Positions 44,180 through 51,467 of a stretch of 64,000 bases of DNA are shown here, piece by piece. The number at the start of each line of letters is the position of its first letter. Position 1 is the first letter of the stretch. The notes beneath the pieces are model-generated. The model was not told the DNA's origin. It worked only from the letters and a program-made list of their open reading frames with translations, and did no database searches. Source of the stretch: Simplicispira sp. 125 (GTDB taxonomy: Bacteria; Pseudomonadota; Gammaproteobacteria; Burkholderiales; Burkholderiaceae_C); contig NZ_QEKM01000001.1 of the NCBI RefSeq assembly GCF_003096555.1, forward strand, positions 3,844,001-3,908,000, written 5' to 3'. A program made the position numbers and the translations under genes.

Positions 44180-44586
44180 AGCCGCGCCGGCTTGTCGTGG
44201 CGTTGGGGCTGGCGGGCGGCCTGCTCGCCACCGGTGCCAGCGCGGCGCCGGATGCCGCAGCGCTGGCACGCGGTGAGCAGGTGTACGCGCGCTGCGCCGC
44301 CTGCCACGCCATCGAGGGCAACCGGACGGGCCCCCAGCACTGCGGGCTGTTTGGGCGCCATGCTGGCACCGCGCCCGGCTACAACGCGTATTCCAAAGCC
44401 ATGCGGGAGAGCCCGTGGGTGTGGGACGAGAAGTCGCTCAACGTTTTCTTGAAAGCCCCCATGAAGGCGTTGCCTGGAACCACCATGGGCTATGCCGGGG
44501 TGAAGGACGCCGTCGAGCGGTCGGACCTGATCGCCTGGCTGAAGGAGGCCACGCAGCCCGGCGCGGCGTGCAAGCCCGTTCCTTAG
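44176..44586 (+). CDS. Class I c-type cytochrome (c2-like)
   Basis: A 136-aa periplasmic cytochrome with signal peptide (KPRRLVVALGLAGGLLATGA, then SAA). Haem attachment is CAACH at residues 40-44, and the distal methionine is in FLKAPMKALPGTTMGYAG. The pattern GYNAYSKAMRESPWVWDEKS is typical of cytochrome c2/c550 proteins. Coupled to the ferritin-like protein and behind an ECF sigma factor, it probably supplies or accepts electrons for a periplasmic redox process. Confidence 0.92.
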   Translation: MKPRRLVVALGLAGGLLATGASAAPDAAALARGEQVYARCAACHAIEGNRTGPQHCGLFGRHAGTAPGYNAYSKAMRESPWVWDEKSLNVFLKAPMKALPGTTMGYAGVKDAVERSDLIAWLKEATQPGAACKPVP

Positions 44587-44610
44587 TGCTGCCGCAAGCG
44601 CAAGGGTCGA

Positions 44611-44643
44611 TCCGGCATGCAGCCGCGCCGCTGGGATGCCGGA
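44611..44643 (+). terminator. Hairpin after cytochrome gene
   Basis: TCCGGCAT at 44611-44618 pairs with ATGCCGGA at 44636-44643, and an inner CAGC/GCTG pair lies within the loop. No T-run follows, so it would be a weak or Rho-assisted terminator. Confidence 0.45.
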
Positions 44644-44669
44644 ATCCATGGACGATAAGGAGTAGAGAC

Positions 44670-44690
44670 ATGAAACATGCAGGTGGTTGA
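44670..44690 (+). other. Six-codon mini-frame with strong ribosome-binding site
   Basis: AAGGAG at 44657-44662 is seven bases before an ATG that encodes only MKHAGG and a stop. This is either the surviving start of a deleted gene or a minimal leader. No further coding sequence follows before the convergent esterase gene. Confidence 0.3.
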
Positions 44691-44712
44691 GCGTGCGCAG
44701 TGCCTGCAAGGT

Positions 44713-45312
44713 TCAATCGGTGCCTGACGCGAGCTGCAGGAATCGTGCAATGGTCTCCAGGTGCGCGGGGAAATCGCTCAGCGCGTGGTCGCCGCCTTCG
44801 AGCAGGTGCACTTCGGCCTGCGGGTAGCGCGCCACCATTTCGCGCCAATCGAGCACTTCATCGCCCTTGGCGATGATGGCCAGCTCCGGCCCGCCCGGGT
44901 CCAGGCCGCGCTGGTCCAGCGCCTGGAGTTCGTCCACGTACTCCGGCAGGAAGAAGAAGCGCTCCTGCGGGTTGTGCCAGGCGGTCTGCTCTCCGATATG
45001 GCGCGCCAGGTCGCGCGCGGGGTCCACGGCGGGGTTCAGCAGTACGCTAGGGCAGCCTGCATGCCGGGCCACCCAGCTGGCGTAGAAGCCGCCCAGTGAC
45101 GAGCCCACCACGGCCATGGAGGTGCGTGGCCAGTCGGCAATGCCCCGGGCGACCAGCGCCATGGCGGCGCGCGGCGAGGGCGGAAGCTGGGGGCTCCAGA
45201 AGCGCACTTCGGGGTGGTGGCGTGCCACATGGTCGGCCATCATCCGGGCCTTGGCGGACTGGGGCGACGAGCGGAAACCGTGCAGGTACAGGAGGTGGGT
45301 GGTGGTGCTCAT
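44713..45312 (-). CDS. YqiA/YcfP-type alpha/beta-fold esterase
   Basis: A 199-aa hydrolase of the short alpha/beta-fold type (UPF0227-like). It has YLHGFRSSPQSAKARMM at the N terminus, nucleophile elbow VVGSSLGGFYASWVA, IIAKGDEVLDWREMV with the acid residue, and EGGDHALSDF with the catalytic His. The substrate is unknown; E. coli YqiA acts on short-chain CoA esters and nitrophenyl esters. The start MSTTTHLLYLHGF at 45312 was chosen over an upstream frame. Confidence 0.85.
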   Translation of the reverse strand: MSTTTHLLYLHGFRSSPQSAKARMMADHVARHHPEVRFWSPQLPPSPRAAMALVARGIADWPRTSMAVVGSSLGGFYASWVARHAGCPSVLLNPAVDPARDLARHIGEQTAWHNPQERFFFLPEYVDELQALDQRGLDPGGPELAIIAKGDEVLDWREMVARYPQAEVHLLEGGDHALSDFPAHLETIARFLQLASGTD

Positions 45313-45429
45313 GGCGGGATGTACGGGGAAAAAACGGAGCCATCGCGGCATGCGGACGGGCGGTTGTAAGCATAAGATACGCGGCACGGGGCAGCGCAGC
45401 GTGCGCTACCCATCCTGCCTGCCCAAACC

Positions 45430-47874
45430 ATGCCTGATTTTTCCCCGCTTTCCACTGCCCGACGCCTTGTGACGGGGGGAGGGAGGCAAAAGCCCGCGTT
45501 TTTGGGACGGTTTGAATTACAGCGCGTGCTGGGCCAGGGCGCGCAGGCCACGGTGTGGCTGGCGCAGGACCCGCGCCTGCAGCGCCTGGTGGCTATCAAG
45601 CTCATGCCACCCATGCAGGGCCAGGACGCCTCGGTGCTGGAAACCTGGCTGCGCGAGGCGCGCCATGTGGGGCGGCTGGCGCACCCCTGTATCGTGCCGG
45701 TGTTCGAGGCCGATGTGCAGGGCCTACAGCCCTATATCGTGTTCGAGTACGTGCCCGGCTGCACCCTGGCCGAGCACCTGGCGCAGCAGGGACGCTGCGC
45801 GCCGCACGACGCCGTGGCGCTGATGGTCGATGTGCTCGACGGCCTGCAGGCGGCCCATGCGGCGGGCATCGTGCACCGCGACCTCAAGCCGTCGAACGTG
45901 ATGGTGGATGCGCATCGCCATGCGCGTGTGATGGATTTCGGGCTGGCGGTGGCCGTGGCCAGTCCGTCCGATGCGCAACTGGCCAGCGGCACGCCGGCCT
46001 ATATGGCGCCCGAGGCCACGGCCGGGGCTGCGCCCGCGCCTTCCATGGATATTTATTCGGCCGCGCTGGTGCTGGTGGAGTTGCTCACCGGCCATCCGCT
46101 GATCCACCAGAGTGACACTTGGCAGGCGCTCTACCGCATCGCCAACGAGACGTTGGAACTGCCCGCCGACCTGGGGCCGGGCGTGGACGACAACCTGCGC
46201 GCTATCTTGCGGCGCGCTTTGGCGCGCGAGCCTTTGGCGCGCTATGCCTCGGCGGCGGACTTCCGCGACGCGCTGCGCGCCTGGGCGGCGCCGGTGAGTG
46301 CGCCAACGGCGGCAAGCAACGCGACACTGGATTTTCTGCTGCGGCGCATGCGGCACAAAAGCGACTTTCCGGCGTTGTCCGACTCGGTGGCGCGCATCCA
46401 GCGCGTGGCCAGTTCGGAGGACGACAGCATCAGCGATCTGACGCACGAAATCCTCAAGGATGTGGCGCTCACGCACAAGCTCTTGCGGCTGGTCAACAGT
46501 GTGCACTTTGCCCATGCCAGCCGGGGTACGGTGAGCACCGTCTCGCGTGCGGTCAGCCTGGTGGGGTTCAACGCGGTACGCAACATGGCGCTGAGCCTGG
46601 TGATGCTGGACCACATGCAGGACCAGCAGCACGCCAGCCAGATGCGTGAGGAATTTTTGCGCGCCATGATGGCCGGGTCCGTGGCGGCCGAGCTGTGTGG
46701 TGCCGCCGCCGAGGCCGAGGAAGCCTTCATTGGCGCCATGTTCCAGAACCTGGGGCGCATGCTGTGCGAGTTTTACTTTCCTGAAGAGGCGGGCCAGATC
46801 CGCGCCATCGTGGCGGCGGGTCGCACCGAGAGCGGCGAGGAGTCTGCGGCGCAGCAGGTGCTGGGTGTGGGGCTGGAAGACCTGGGCGCGGGTGTGGCAC
46901 GTGTCTGGGGCCTGCCCGAGGCCCTGCAGCGCTGCATTCGCAAGCCCCTGGGGTCGCCCCCCATGCGCCCGCCAGAAAAAGGTGTGGAGCGGCTGCGCTG
47001 GGTGGCCCGCGCGGCCAACGAAGTGGCCACCACCTTGCTGCAGAGCGATGTGCGGCAGGTCGAGGAGCGCTTGCAGATGCTGGCCGCCCGGTACGCGCGC
47101 ACGCTCGGGTTTTCTGCGCAGGCCATTGCCGAAGCCACCTTGCGCGCTCGCCATCAACTGGTCGCCATGGCCGAGGCGCTGGAGTTGCGGGTGGCGCCCG
47201 GCGCGCCTGCGGCCCGTTTGCTCCAGTTGCCCGCATCTGCCCCGGCGGGCGATGGCGCGCCCGATGACGCTCTGGCTGCACACGAACTGCACGCACAACC
47301 CACACAACCGCTGTCGGTGGCTGTGCTGCAGGCGACGGGGGGGGCGGCCGCCATGGCGCAGGTGGCCGAAGTGCTCTCCGCAGGCATCCAGGACATCACG
47401 AACGCCATGGTGGACGAGGGGTTCAAGCTGAACGATGTGCTGCGCATGATTCTGGAAACCATGTTCCGCGCCCTGGGGGCGCGGCGCATGGTGTTTTGTC
47501 TGCGCGATGCCAAGACCGACGTGCTGACCGGGCGATTCGGGCTGGGCGAAGGTAATGATGTGGCGGTGCGTGCCATGGCCGTACCGCTCAAGACTCCGGG
47601 TGACCTGTTTGCCGCCGTGTGCCTGCGCGGCGCCGATACCCTGATCGCGGATGCCACCGAGCCACGCATGCAGGCCCGGCTGCCCGCCTGGTATCGCAGT
47701 AGCCTGGATGCCCCCACGTTTCTGCTGCTGCCCCTGCAGATGAAGGGGCGGCCTTTTGCGCTGATTTATGCCGACCACGCCCATCCGGGCGCCATCGTGG
47801 TGGACGACAAGGCTTTGGGGTTGCTGCGCACCCTGCGCAACCAGGCGGTGATGGCGTTCCGTCAGGCGGGCTGA
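45430..47874 (+). CDS. Serine/threonine protein kinase fused to HDOD and GAF-like domains
   Basis: An 814-aa signalling protein with three modules. The Hanks-type kinase (about 27-290) has a GQGAQATVWLAQD loop, Lys57, Glu76, HRDLKPSN (Asp151), DFG (Asp169) and a GTPAYMAPE activation end, all catalytically complete. The HDOD domain (about 300-520) includes FPALSDSVARIQRVAS and LLRLVNSVHFAHASRG. The C-terminal GAF-like domain (about 625-810) includes ALGARRMVFCLRD. No membrane helix is evident, so it is cytoplasmic. HDOD proteins occur in bacterial signalling; the fusion suggests a stress- or ligand-controlled kinase with unknown targets. Confidence 0.9.
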   Translation: MPDFSPLSTARRLVTGGGRQKPAFLGRFELQRVLGQGAQATVWLAQDPRLQRLVAIKLMPPMQGQDASVLETWLREARHVGRLAHPCIVPVFEADVQGLQPYIVFEYVPGCTLAEHLAQQGRCAPHDAVALMVDVLDGLQAAHAAGIVHRDLKPSNVMVDAHRHARVMDFGLAVAVASPSDAQLASGTPAYMAPEATAGAAPAPSMDIYSAALVLVELLTGHPLIHQSDTWQALYRIANETLELPADLGPGVDDNLRAILRRALAREPLARYASAADFRDALRAWAAPVSAPTAASNATLDFLLRRMRHKSDFPALSDSVARIQRVASSEDDSISDLTHEILKDVALTHKLLRLVNSVHFAHASRGTVSTVSRAVSLVGFNAVRNMALSLVMLDHMQDQQHASQMREEFLRAMMAGSVAAELCGAAAEAEEAFIGAMFQNLGRMLCEFYFPEEAGQIRAIVAAGRTESGEESAAQQVLGVGLEDLGAGVARVWGLPEALQRCIRKPLGSPPMRPPEKGVERLRWVARAANEVATTLLQSDVRQVEERLQMLAARYARTLGFSAQAIAEATLRARHQLVAMAEALELRVAPGAPAARLLQLPASAPAGDGAPDDALAAHELHAQPTQPLSVAVLQATGGAAAMAQVAEVLSAGIQDITNAMVDEGFKLNDVLRMILETMFRALGARRMVFCLRDAKTDVLTGRFGLGEGNDVAVRAMAVPLKTPGDLFAAVCLRGADTLIADATEPRMQARLPAWYRSSLDAPTFLLLPLQMKGRPFALIYADHAHPGAIVVDDKALGLLRTLRNQAVMAFRQAG

Positions 47875-47931
47875 CCAACGCCTCTGGACCGACAGGCTCA
47901 ACGGGGGTAGCGCACACCCGATAATCGCGCC

Positions 47932-49104
47932 ATGGCGACCACTTTTGACAAACCCACCCTCGCGCAGCGCATCTTGCCCCTTTTCCAGGGTTTTGATGGC
48001 TGGCTGGTGGCTGTGGTTCTGCTGCTGGCCAGTGCGGGCCTGCTGGCGATGTATTCGTCGGGCTATGACCATGGCACACGGTTTGCCGACCATGGCCGCA
48101 ATATGCTAATTGCGGTGACCATTTTGTTCCTGGTGGCGCAGGTGCCGCCCCAGAAGTTGATGGTCATGGCCGTGCCCGTGTATACGCTGGGCGTGGCCCT
48201 GCTGGTGGCCGTGGCGCTGTTTGGCATTACCAAGAAAGGGGCGCAGCGCTGGATCAACCTGGGGGTTGTCATCCAGCCCAGCGAGTTGCTCAAGATCGGC
48301 ATGCCGCTGATGCTGGCCTGGTGGTTCCAGAAGCGCGAGGGCCAGTTGCGCCCGCTTGACTTCGGGGTGGCGGCTTTGCTGCTGGCCGTACCGGTGGGCC
48401 TGATCATGAAGCAGCCTGACCTGGGAACCTCGCTGCTGGTGTTGGCGGCCGGGTTGTCGGTCATCTTTTTTGCCGGGCTGTCCTGGAAGCTGGTGTTGCC
48501 GCCAGTGTTGTTGGGTGCCGTGGGCATTGCGCTGATCGTCGGTTTTGAGCCGCAACTGTGTGCGGACGGAGTGCGTTGGTCGGTGCTGCACGACTACCAG
48601 CAGCAGCGCATCTGCACGCTGCTGGACCCCACGCGCGACCCGCTGGGCAAAGGCTTTCACATCATCCAGGGCATGATCGCCATCGGCTCAGGCGGGGTGT
48701 TTGGCAAGGGCTTCATGGCGGGCACCCAGACGCACCTTGAATTTATTCCCGAGCGCACTACCGACTTCATCTTTGCCGCTTTTTCCGAAGAATTTGGCCT
48801 GCTGGGAAATCTGTTCCTGATCGTGTGTTTTCTGTTCCTGGTGTGGCGGGGCCTGGCCATTGCCATGGGAGCGGGCACGCTTTTTGGTCGCCTGATGGCG
48901 GGCGCGGTGTCCATGATTTTCTTCACCTATGCCTTTGTGAACATGGGCATGGTCAGCGGCATCTTGCCGGTGGTGGGGGTGCCGTTGCCCTTTGTCAGCT
49001 ATGGCGGAACGGCCATGGTTACGCTGGGACTGGCTCTGGGCATCCTGATGTCCATCGTGCGCGCGCAGCGCTCGCCAGTGCAGCAAGCCCGGTCTGTGGG
49101 CTGA
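47932..49104 (+). CDS. rodA: Rod-shape SEDS glycosyltransferase RodA
   Basis: A 390-aa polytopic SEDS protein that polymerises peptidoglycan during elongation together with PBP2. Motifs include QPSELLKIGMPLMLAWWFQK, KQPDLGTSLLVLAAGLSV, GSGGVFGKGFMAGTQTHLEF with IPERTTDFIFAAFSEEFGLL, and GVPLPFVSYGGTAM near the end. It has about ten membrane helices. The ATG at 47932 has no strong ribosome-binding site. Confidence 0.96.
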   Translation: MATTFDKPTLAQRILPLFQGFDGWLVAVVLLLASAGLLAMYSSGYDHGTRFADHGRNMLIAVTILFLVAQVPPQKLMVMAVPVYTLGVALLVAVALFGITKKGAQRWINLGVVIQPSELLKIGMPLMLAWWFQKREGQLRPLDFGVAALLLAVPVGLIMKQPDLGTSLLVLAAGLSVIFFAGLSWKLVLPPVLLGAVGIALIVGFEPQLCADGVRWSVLHDYQQQRICTLLDPTRDPLGKGFHIIQGMIAIGSGGVFGKGFMAGTQTHLEFIPERTTDFIFAAFSEEFGLLGNLFLIVCFLFLVWRGLAIAMGAGTLFGRLMAGAVSMIFFTYAFVNMGMVSGILPVVGVPLPFVSYGGTAMVTLGLALGILMSIVRAQRSPVQQARSVG

Positions 49105-49105
49105 C

Positions 49106-49121
49106 CCTGCACCGGTGCAGG
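49106..49121. terminator. Perfect 16-bp palindrome after rodA
   Basis: CCTGCACCGGTGCAGG lies two bases after the rodA stop and is followed by TACCGGTTTCTT. It is short and lacks a strong T-run, so it is only a possible weak terminator or protein-binding site. Confidence 0.35.
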
Positions 49122-49155
49122 TACCGGTTTCTTCAACAGGTTCTAGAATCCCGGC

Positions 49156-50640
49156 ATGACCCTTCGCTCCCCTACCGGCGCGCCGCAGCGCGCGCCCACT
49201 GCCCAGCGTATCGACATTGCACGCCAGCTGTTGCTGGCGCCCTTCGGCCTGGATGAAAGCCACCTGGCGCGCGCGCTGGGCGAGATTCGCGCCCACCAGG
49301 TGGACGACGCCGACCTGTATTTCCAGTACACGCGCAGCGAAGGCTGGAGCCTGGAGGAAGGCATTGTCAAAACTGGCTCGTTCTCCATCGACCAGGGCGT
49401 GGGGGTGCGCGCCGTCAGTGGTGAGAAGACCGCCTTTGCCTATTCCGACGATATCTCTGAGGCCTCCTTGCTCGATGCGGCCCGCACTGTGCGGTCTATT
49501 TCGGCCGCAAGGCAAAGTGGTAAAGCGCGAGTAGCTACCACAAAAATAGCAAAAAGCCGCAAACTCTACGCCGGCTTGGATCCCATCGCCTCGCTGGACA
49601 GCACGGCCAAGGTCGCCTTGCTGGAAAAAGCGGAGCAACTGGCCCGTGCCAAGGACCCGCGCGTGGCGCAGGTCATGGCCGGGCTGGCCAGTGAATACGA
49701 TGTGGTGCTGGTCGCCCGTGCCGATGGCACCCTGGCCGCCGATGTACGGCCCCTGGTGCGCTTGTCGATCACGGTGATCGCAGAGCAGGGTGGCCGCCGC
49801 GAGGTGGGATCGGCTGGCGGTGGCGGGCGCTTCGGGCTCGATTACTTTGATGACCAGCAGATCGCCCAGTACGTGAACGAAGCCGTGCACGCGGCGCTTG
49901 TCAACCTCGAATCGCGCCCCGCACCCGCTGGCGAGATGACCGTGGTGCTTGGCCCCGGATGGCCTGGCATCCTGCTGCACGAGGCCATTGGCCACGGTTT
50001 GGAGGGCGACTTCAACCGCAAGGGGTCGAGTGCCTTTAGCGGCCGTATCGGTCAGCGCGTGGCGGCCAAGGGTGTGACGGTGCTCGATGACGGCACGCTG
50101 ACCGACCGCCGAGGTTCGCTCAACGTGGACGACGAAGGCAACACCAGCCAGCGCAATGTGCTGATCGAGGATGGCATTCTCAAGGGCTACATCCAGGACG
50201 CGCTCAACGCCCGCCTGATGGGCGTGGCGCCCACCGGCAACGGCCGCCGCGAAAGCTATGCGCATATCCCCATGCCACGCATGACCAACACCTACATGCT
50301 GGGTGGCGACAAGGATCCGCAGGAGATCGTGGCCAGCATCAAGAAGGGCCTGTACGCCACCAATTTCGGCGGCGGGCAGGTGGACATCACCTCCGGCAAG
50401 TTCGTGTTCTCGGCCAGTGAAGCCTACTGGGTGGAAAACGGAAAAATTCTCTATCCCGTCAAAGGGGCCACCATCGTTGGTAGCGGCCCTGAATGTCTCA
50501 AGCGGGTGGGCATGATCGGCAACGACATGCGGCTGGACAGCGGTGTGGGGACCTGTGGCAAGGAGGGTCAGAGCGTGCCCGTGGGCGTGGGCCAGCCCAC
50601 CTTGCGCATTGATGGCCTGACAGTGGGCGGCACGGCCTGA
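49156..50640 (+). CDS. tldD: Metalloprotease TldD with absorbed repeat
   Basis: A 494-aa subunit of the TldD/TldE zinc protease that processes modified peptides such as microcin B17 precursors and CcdA. The zinc region is LLHEAIGHGLEGDFNRKGSS (HExxxH), with GTLTDRRGSLNVDDEGN and a C-terminal GSGPECLKRVGMIGNDM. Around residues 119-133 the segment GKARVATTKIAK is encoded by a degenerate genomic repeat (49511-49550). The partner TldE (PmbA) is not in the window. Confidence 0.95.
   Translation: MTLRSPTGAPQRAPTAQRIDIARQLLLAPFGLDESHLARALGEIRAHQVDDADLYFQYTRSEGWSLEEGIVKTGSFSIDQGVGVRAVSGEKTAFAYSDDISEASLLDAARTVRSISAARQSGKARVATTKIAKSRKLYAGLDPIASLDSTAKVALLEKAEQLARAKDPRVAQVMAGLASEYDVVLVARADGTLAADVRPLVRLSITVIAEQGGRREVGSAGGGGRFGLDYFDDQQIAQYVNEAVHAALVNLESRPAPAGEMTVVLGPGWPGILLHEAIGHGLEGDFNRKGSSAFSGRIGQRVAAKGVTVLDDGTLTDRRGSLNVDDEGNTSQRNVLIEDGILKGYIQDALNARLMGVAPTGNGRRESYAHIPMPRMTNTYMLGGDKDPQEIVASIKKGLYATNFGGGQVDITSGKFVFSASEAYWVENGKILYPVKGATIVGSGPECLKRVGMIGNDMRLDSGVGTCGKEGQSVPVGVGQPTLRIDGLTVGGTA
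49511..49550. repeat. Comamonadaceae-type short repeat inside tldD, copy 4
   Basis: GGTAAAGCGCGAGTAGCTAC with its following A-run and ATAGC matches 25 of 32 positions of the intergenic copy at 53037-53084. It is in frame and does not disrupt tldD. Confidence 0.6.
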
Positions 50641-50722
50641 CTGGCTGCCGCGTTGCGCGCCGGACACGGTGCTGCAAGCGACTCCGTAGCGGCATGAGCA
50701 CAATCGGGGTAGGCGTCGCACA

Positions 50723-51268
50723 ATGGTGCGTATGGCCTTGACGCGCCCCCTCTCTCAACTGACGATCCAGTCGTTTGGCGACATCAGCCGCTTCCTGCGC
50801 GAAGGCGTGGCGGATGAGGAATCGCGCCAGATGCGGGACAGCATGGTCGTGCTGGCGCAAGCGGTCGACGTAGCGGTGCGCACGCGCCGTGCGCGAGACG
50901 ATGCTGCCAGCATCACTCGCCATGCGGCCGCACTGGTGCAGGGCGTGCGGGCGCACCAGCTATTTCTCACTGGGCTGGGCTCCGCCTGGCATTCGTTGTA
51001 TGAGTTTGGCGCCTACCAGAGCGCCTTGCGTGAACTGCGCCGCGCCGTTGAAGCGTGGCATAAGACGCTGGAGCAGCGCCGCCCGGACGAAGGCGCTGGG
51101 TTTGATCGGATGGAACTGCTGGCCTGGCGGACGCTGGGCGAAGGCCTGCTGCTCATCGACATGTACGAGCAGGGCGGGCAGGCCCACAGCGAACCGCCTC
51201 CGTCGGAACGTCGGCCCCGCAACCCGTGGACACGGGCACTGGACTGGTGGCGTCGCGCGCGCCGCTGA
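50723..51268 (+). CDS. Conserved-looking helical protein of unknown function
   Basis: A 181-aa soluble protein rich in arginine, alanine and leucine, with long helical stretches such as RRARDDAASITRHAAALVQG and SALRELRRAVEAWHKTLEQR. The C terminus is basic (RALDWWRRARR). No domain was recognised. The ATG at 50723 or 50732 could be used; neither has a good ribosome-binding site. It precedes the DAHP synthase leader by 12-30 bp. Confidence 0.65.
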   Translation: MVRMALTRPLSQLTIQSFGDISRFLREGVADEESRQMRDSMVVLAQAVDVAVRTRRARDDAASITRHAAALVQGVRAHQLFLTGLGSAWHSLYEFGAYQSALRELRRAVEAWHKTLEQRRPDEGAGFDRMELLAWRTLGEGLLLIDMYEQGGQAHSEPPPSERRPRNPWTRALDWWRRARR

Positions 51269-51298
51269 GGTCTGGAACAAATGTGCTACATTGTGCGA

Positions 51299-51355
51299 AT
51301 GCACATGCCCTGCGCTTTTTATTTTTGGTTCTGGTTCTCGGTCCCTGGCGGATGA
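51299..51355 (+). CDS. Aromatic-rich leader peptide of the DAHP synthase gene
   Basis: A short frame encoding MHMPCAFYFWFWFSVPGG. Seven successive codons, positions 7-13, specify F, Y, F, W, F, W, F. An in-frame ATG at 51281 would lengthen it by six residues. This is the layout of amino-acid attenuators: starvation for Phe, Trp or Tyr would stall the ribosome in this run. A terminator hairpin follows at 51392-51424 before the DAHP synthase start. Confidence 0.75.
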   Translation: MHMPCAFYFWFWFSVPGG

Positions 51356-51391
51356 GAGGCAAGCGCGCAAGCACCTGAATACTTCCCACCC

Positions 51392-51424
51392 AACCGCCGA
51401 TGCTGCAAAGCCCGGCGGTTTTTT
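51392..51424 (+). terminator. Attenuator terminator upstream of DAHP synthase
   Basis: AACCGCCG at 51392-51399 pairs with CGGCGGTT at 51413-51420 (8-bp GC-rich stem), directly followed by a run of T to 51424. GGCGG at 51347-51351, at the end of the leader frame, can pair instead with CCGCC at 51394-51398, giving an alternative antiterminator. Confidence 0.8.
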
Positions 51425-51467
51425 GTTTTCAGCCCTTTTTTTCAAACCTTCCGAGAGAAAGCACCCC

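Noticed and set aside
45724-48093. A 789-codon - strand frame opposite the kinase-HDOD gene
   Set aside because: The + strand frame has complete kinase motifs; the antisense product is Gln/His/Arg-rich and has no recognisable domain.
48688-50721. A 677-codon - strand frame opposite rodA and tldD
   Set aside because: Both + strand genes are unambiguous; the antisense frame spans two genes and their gap, which a real gene would not.
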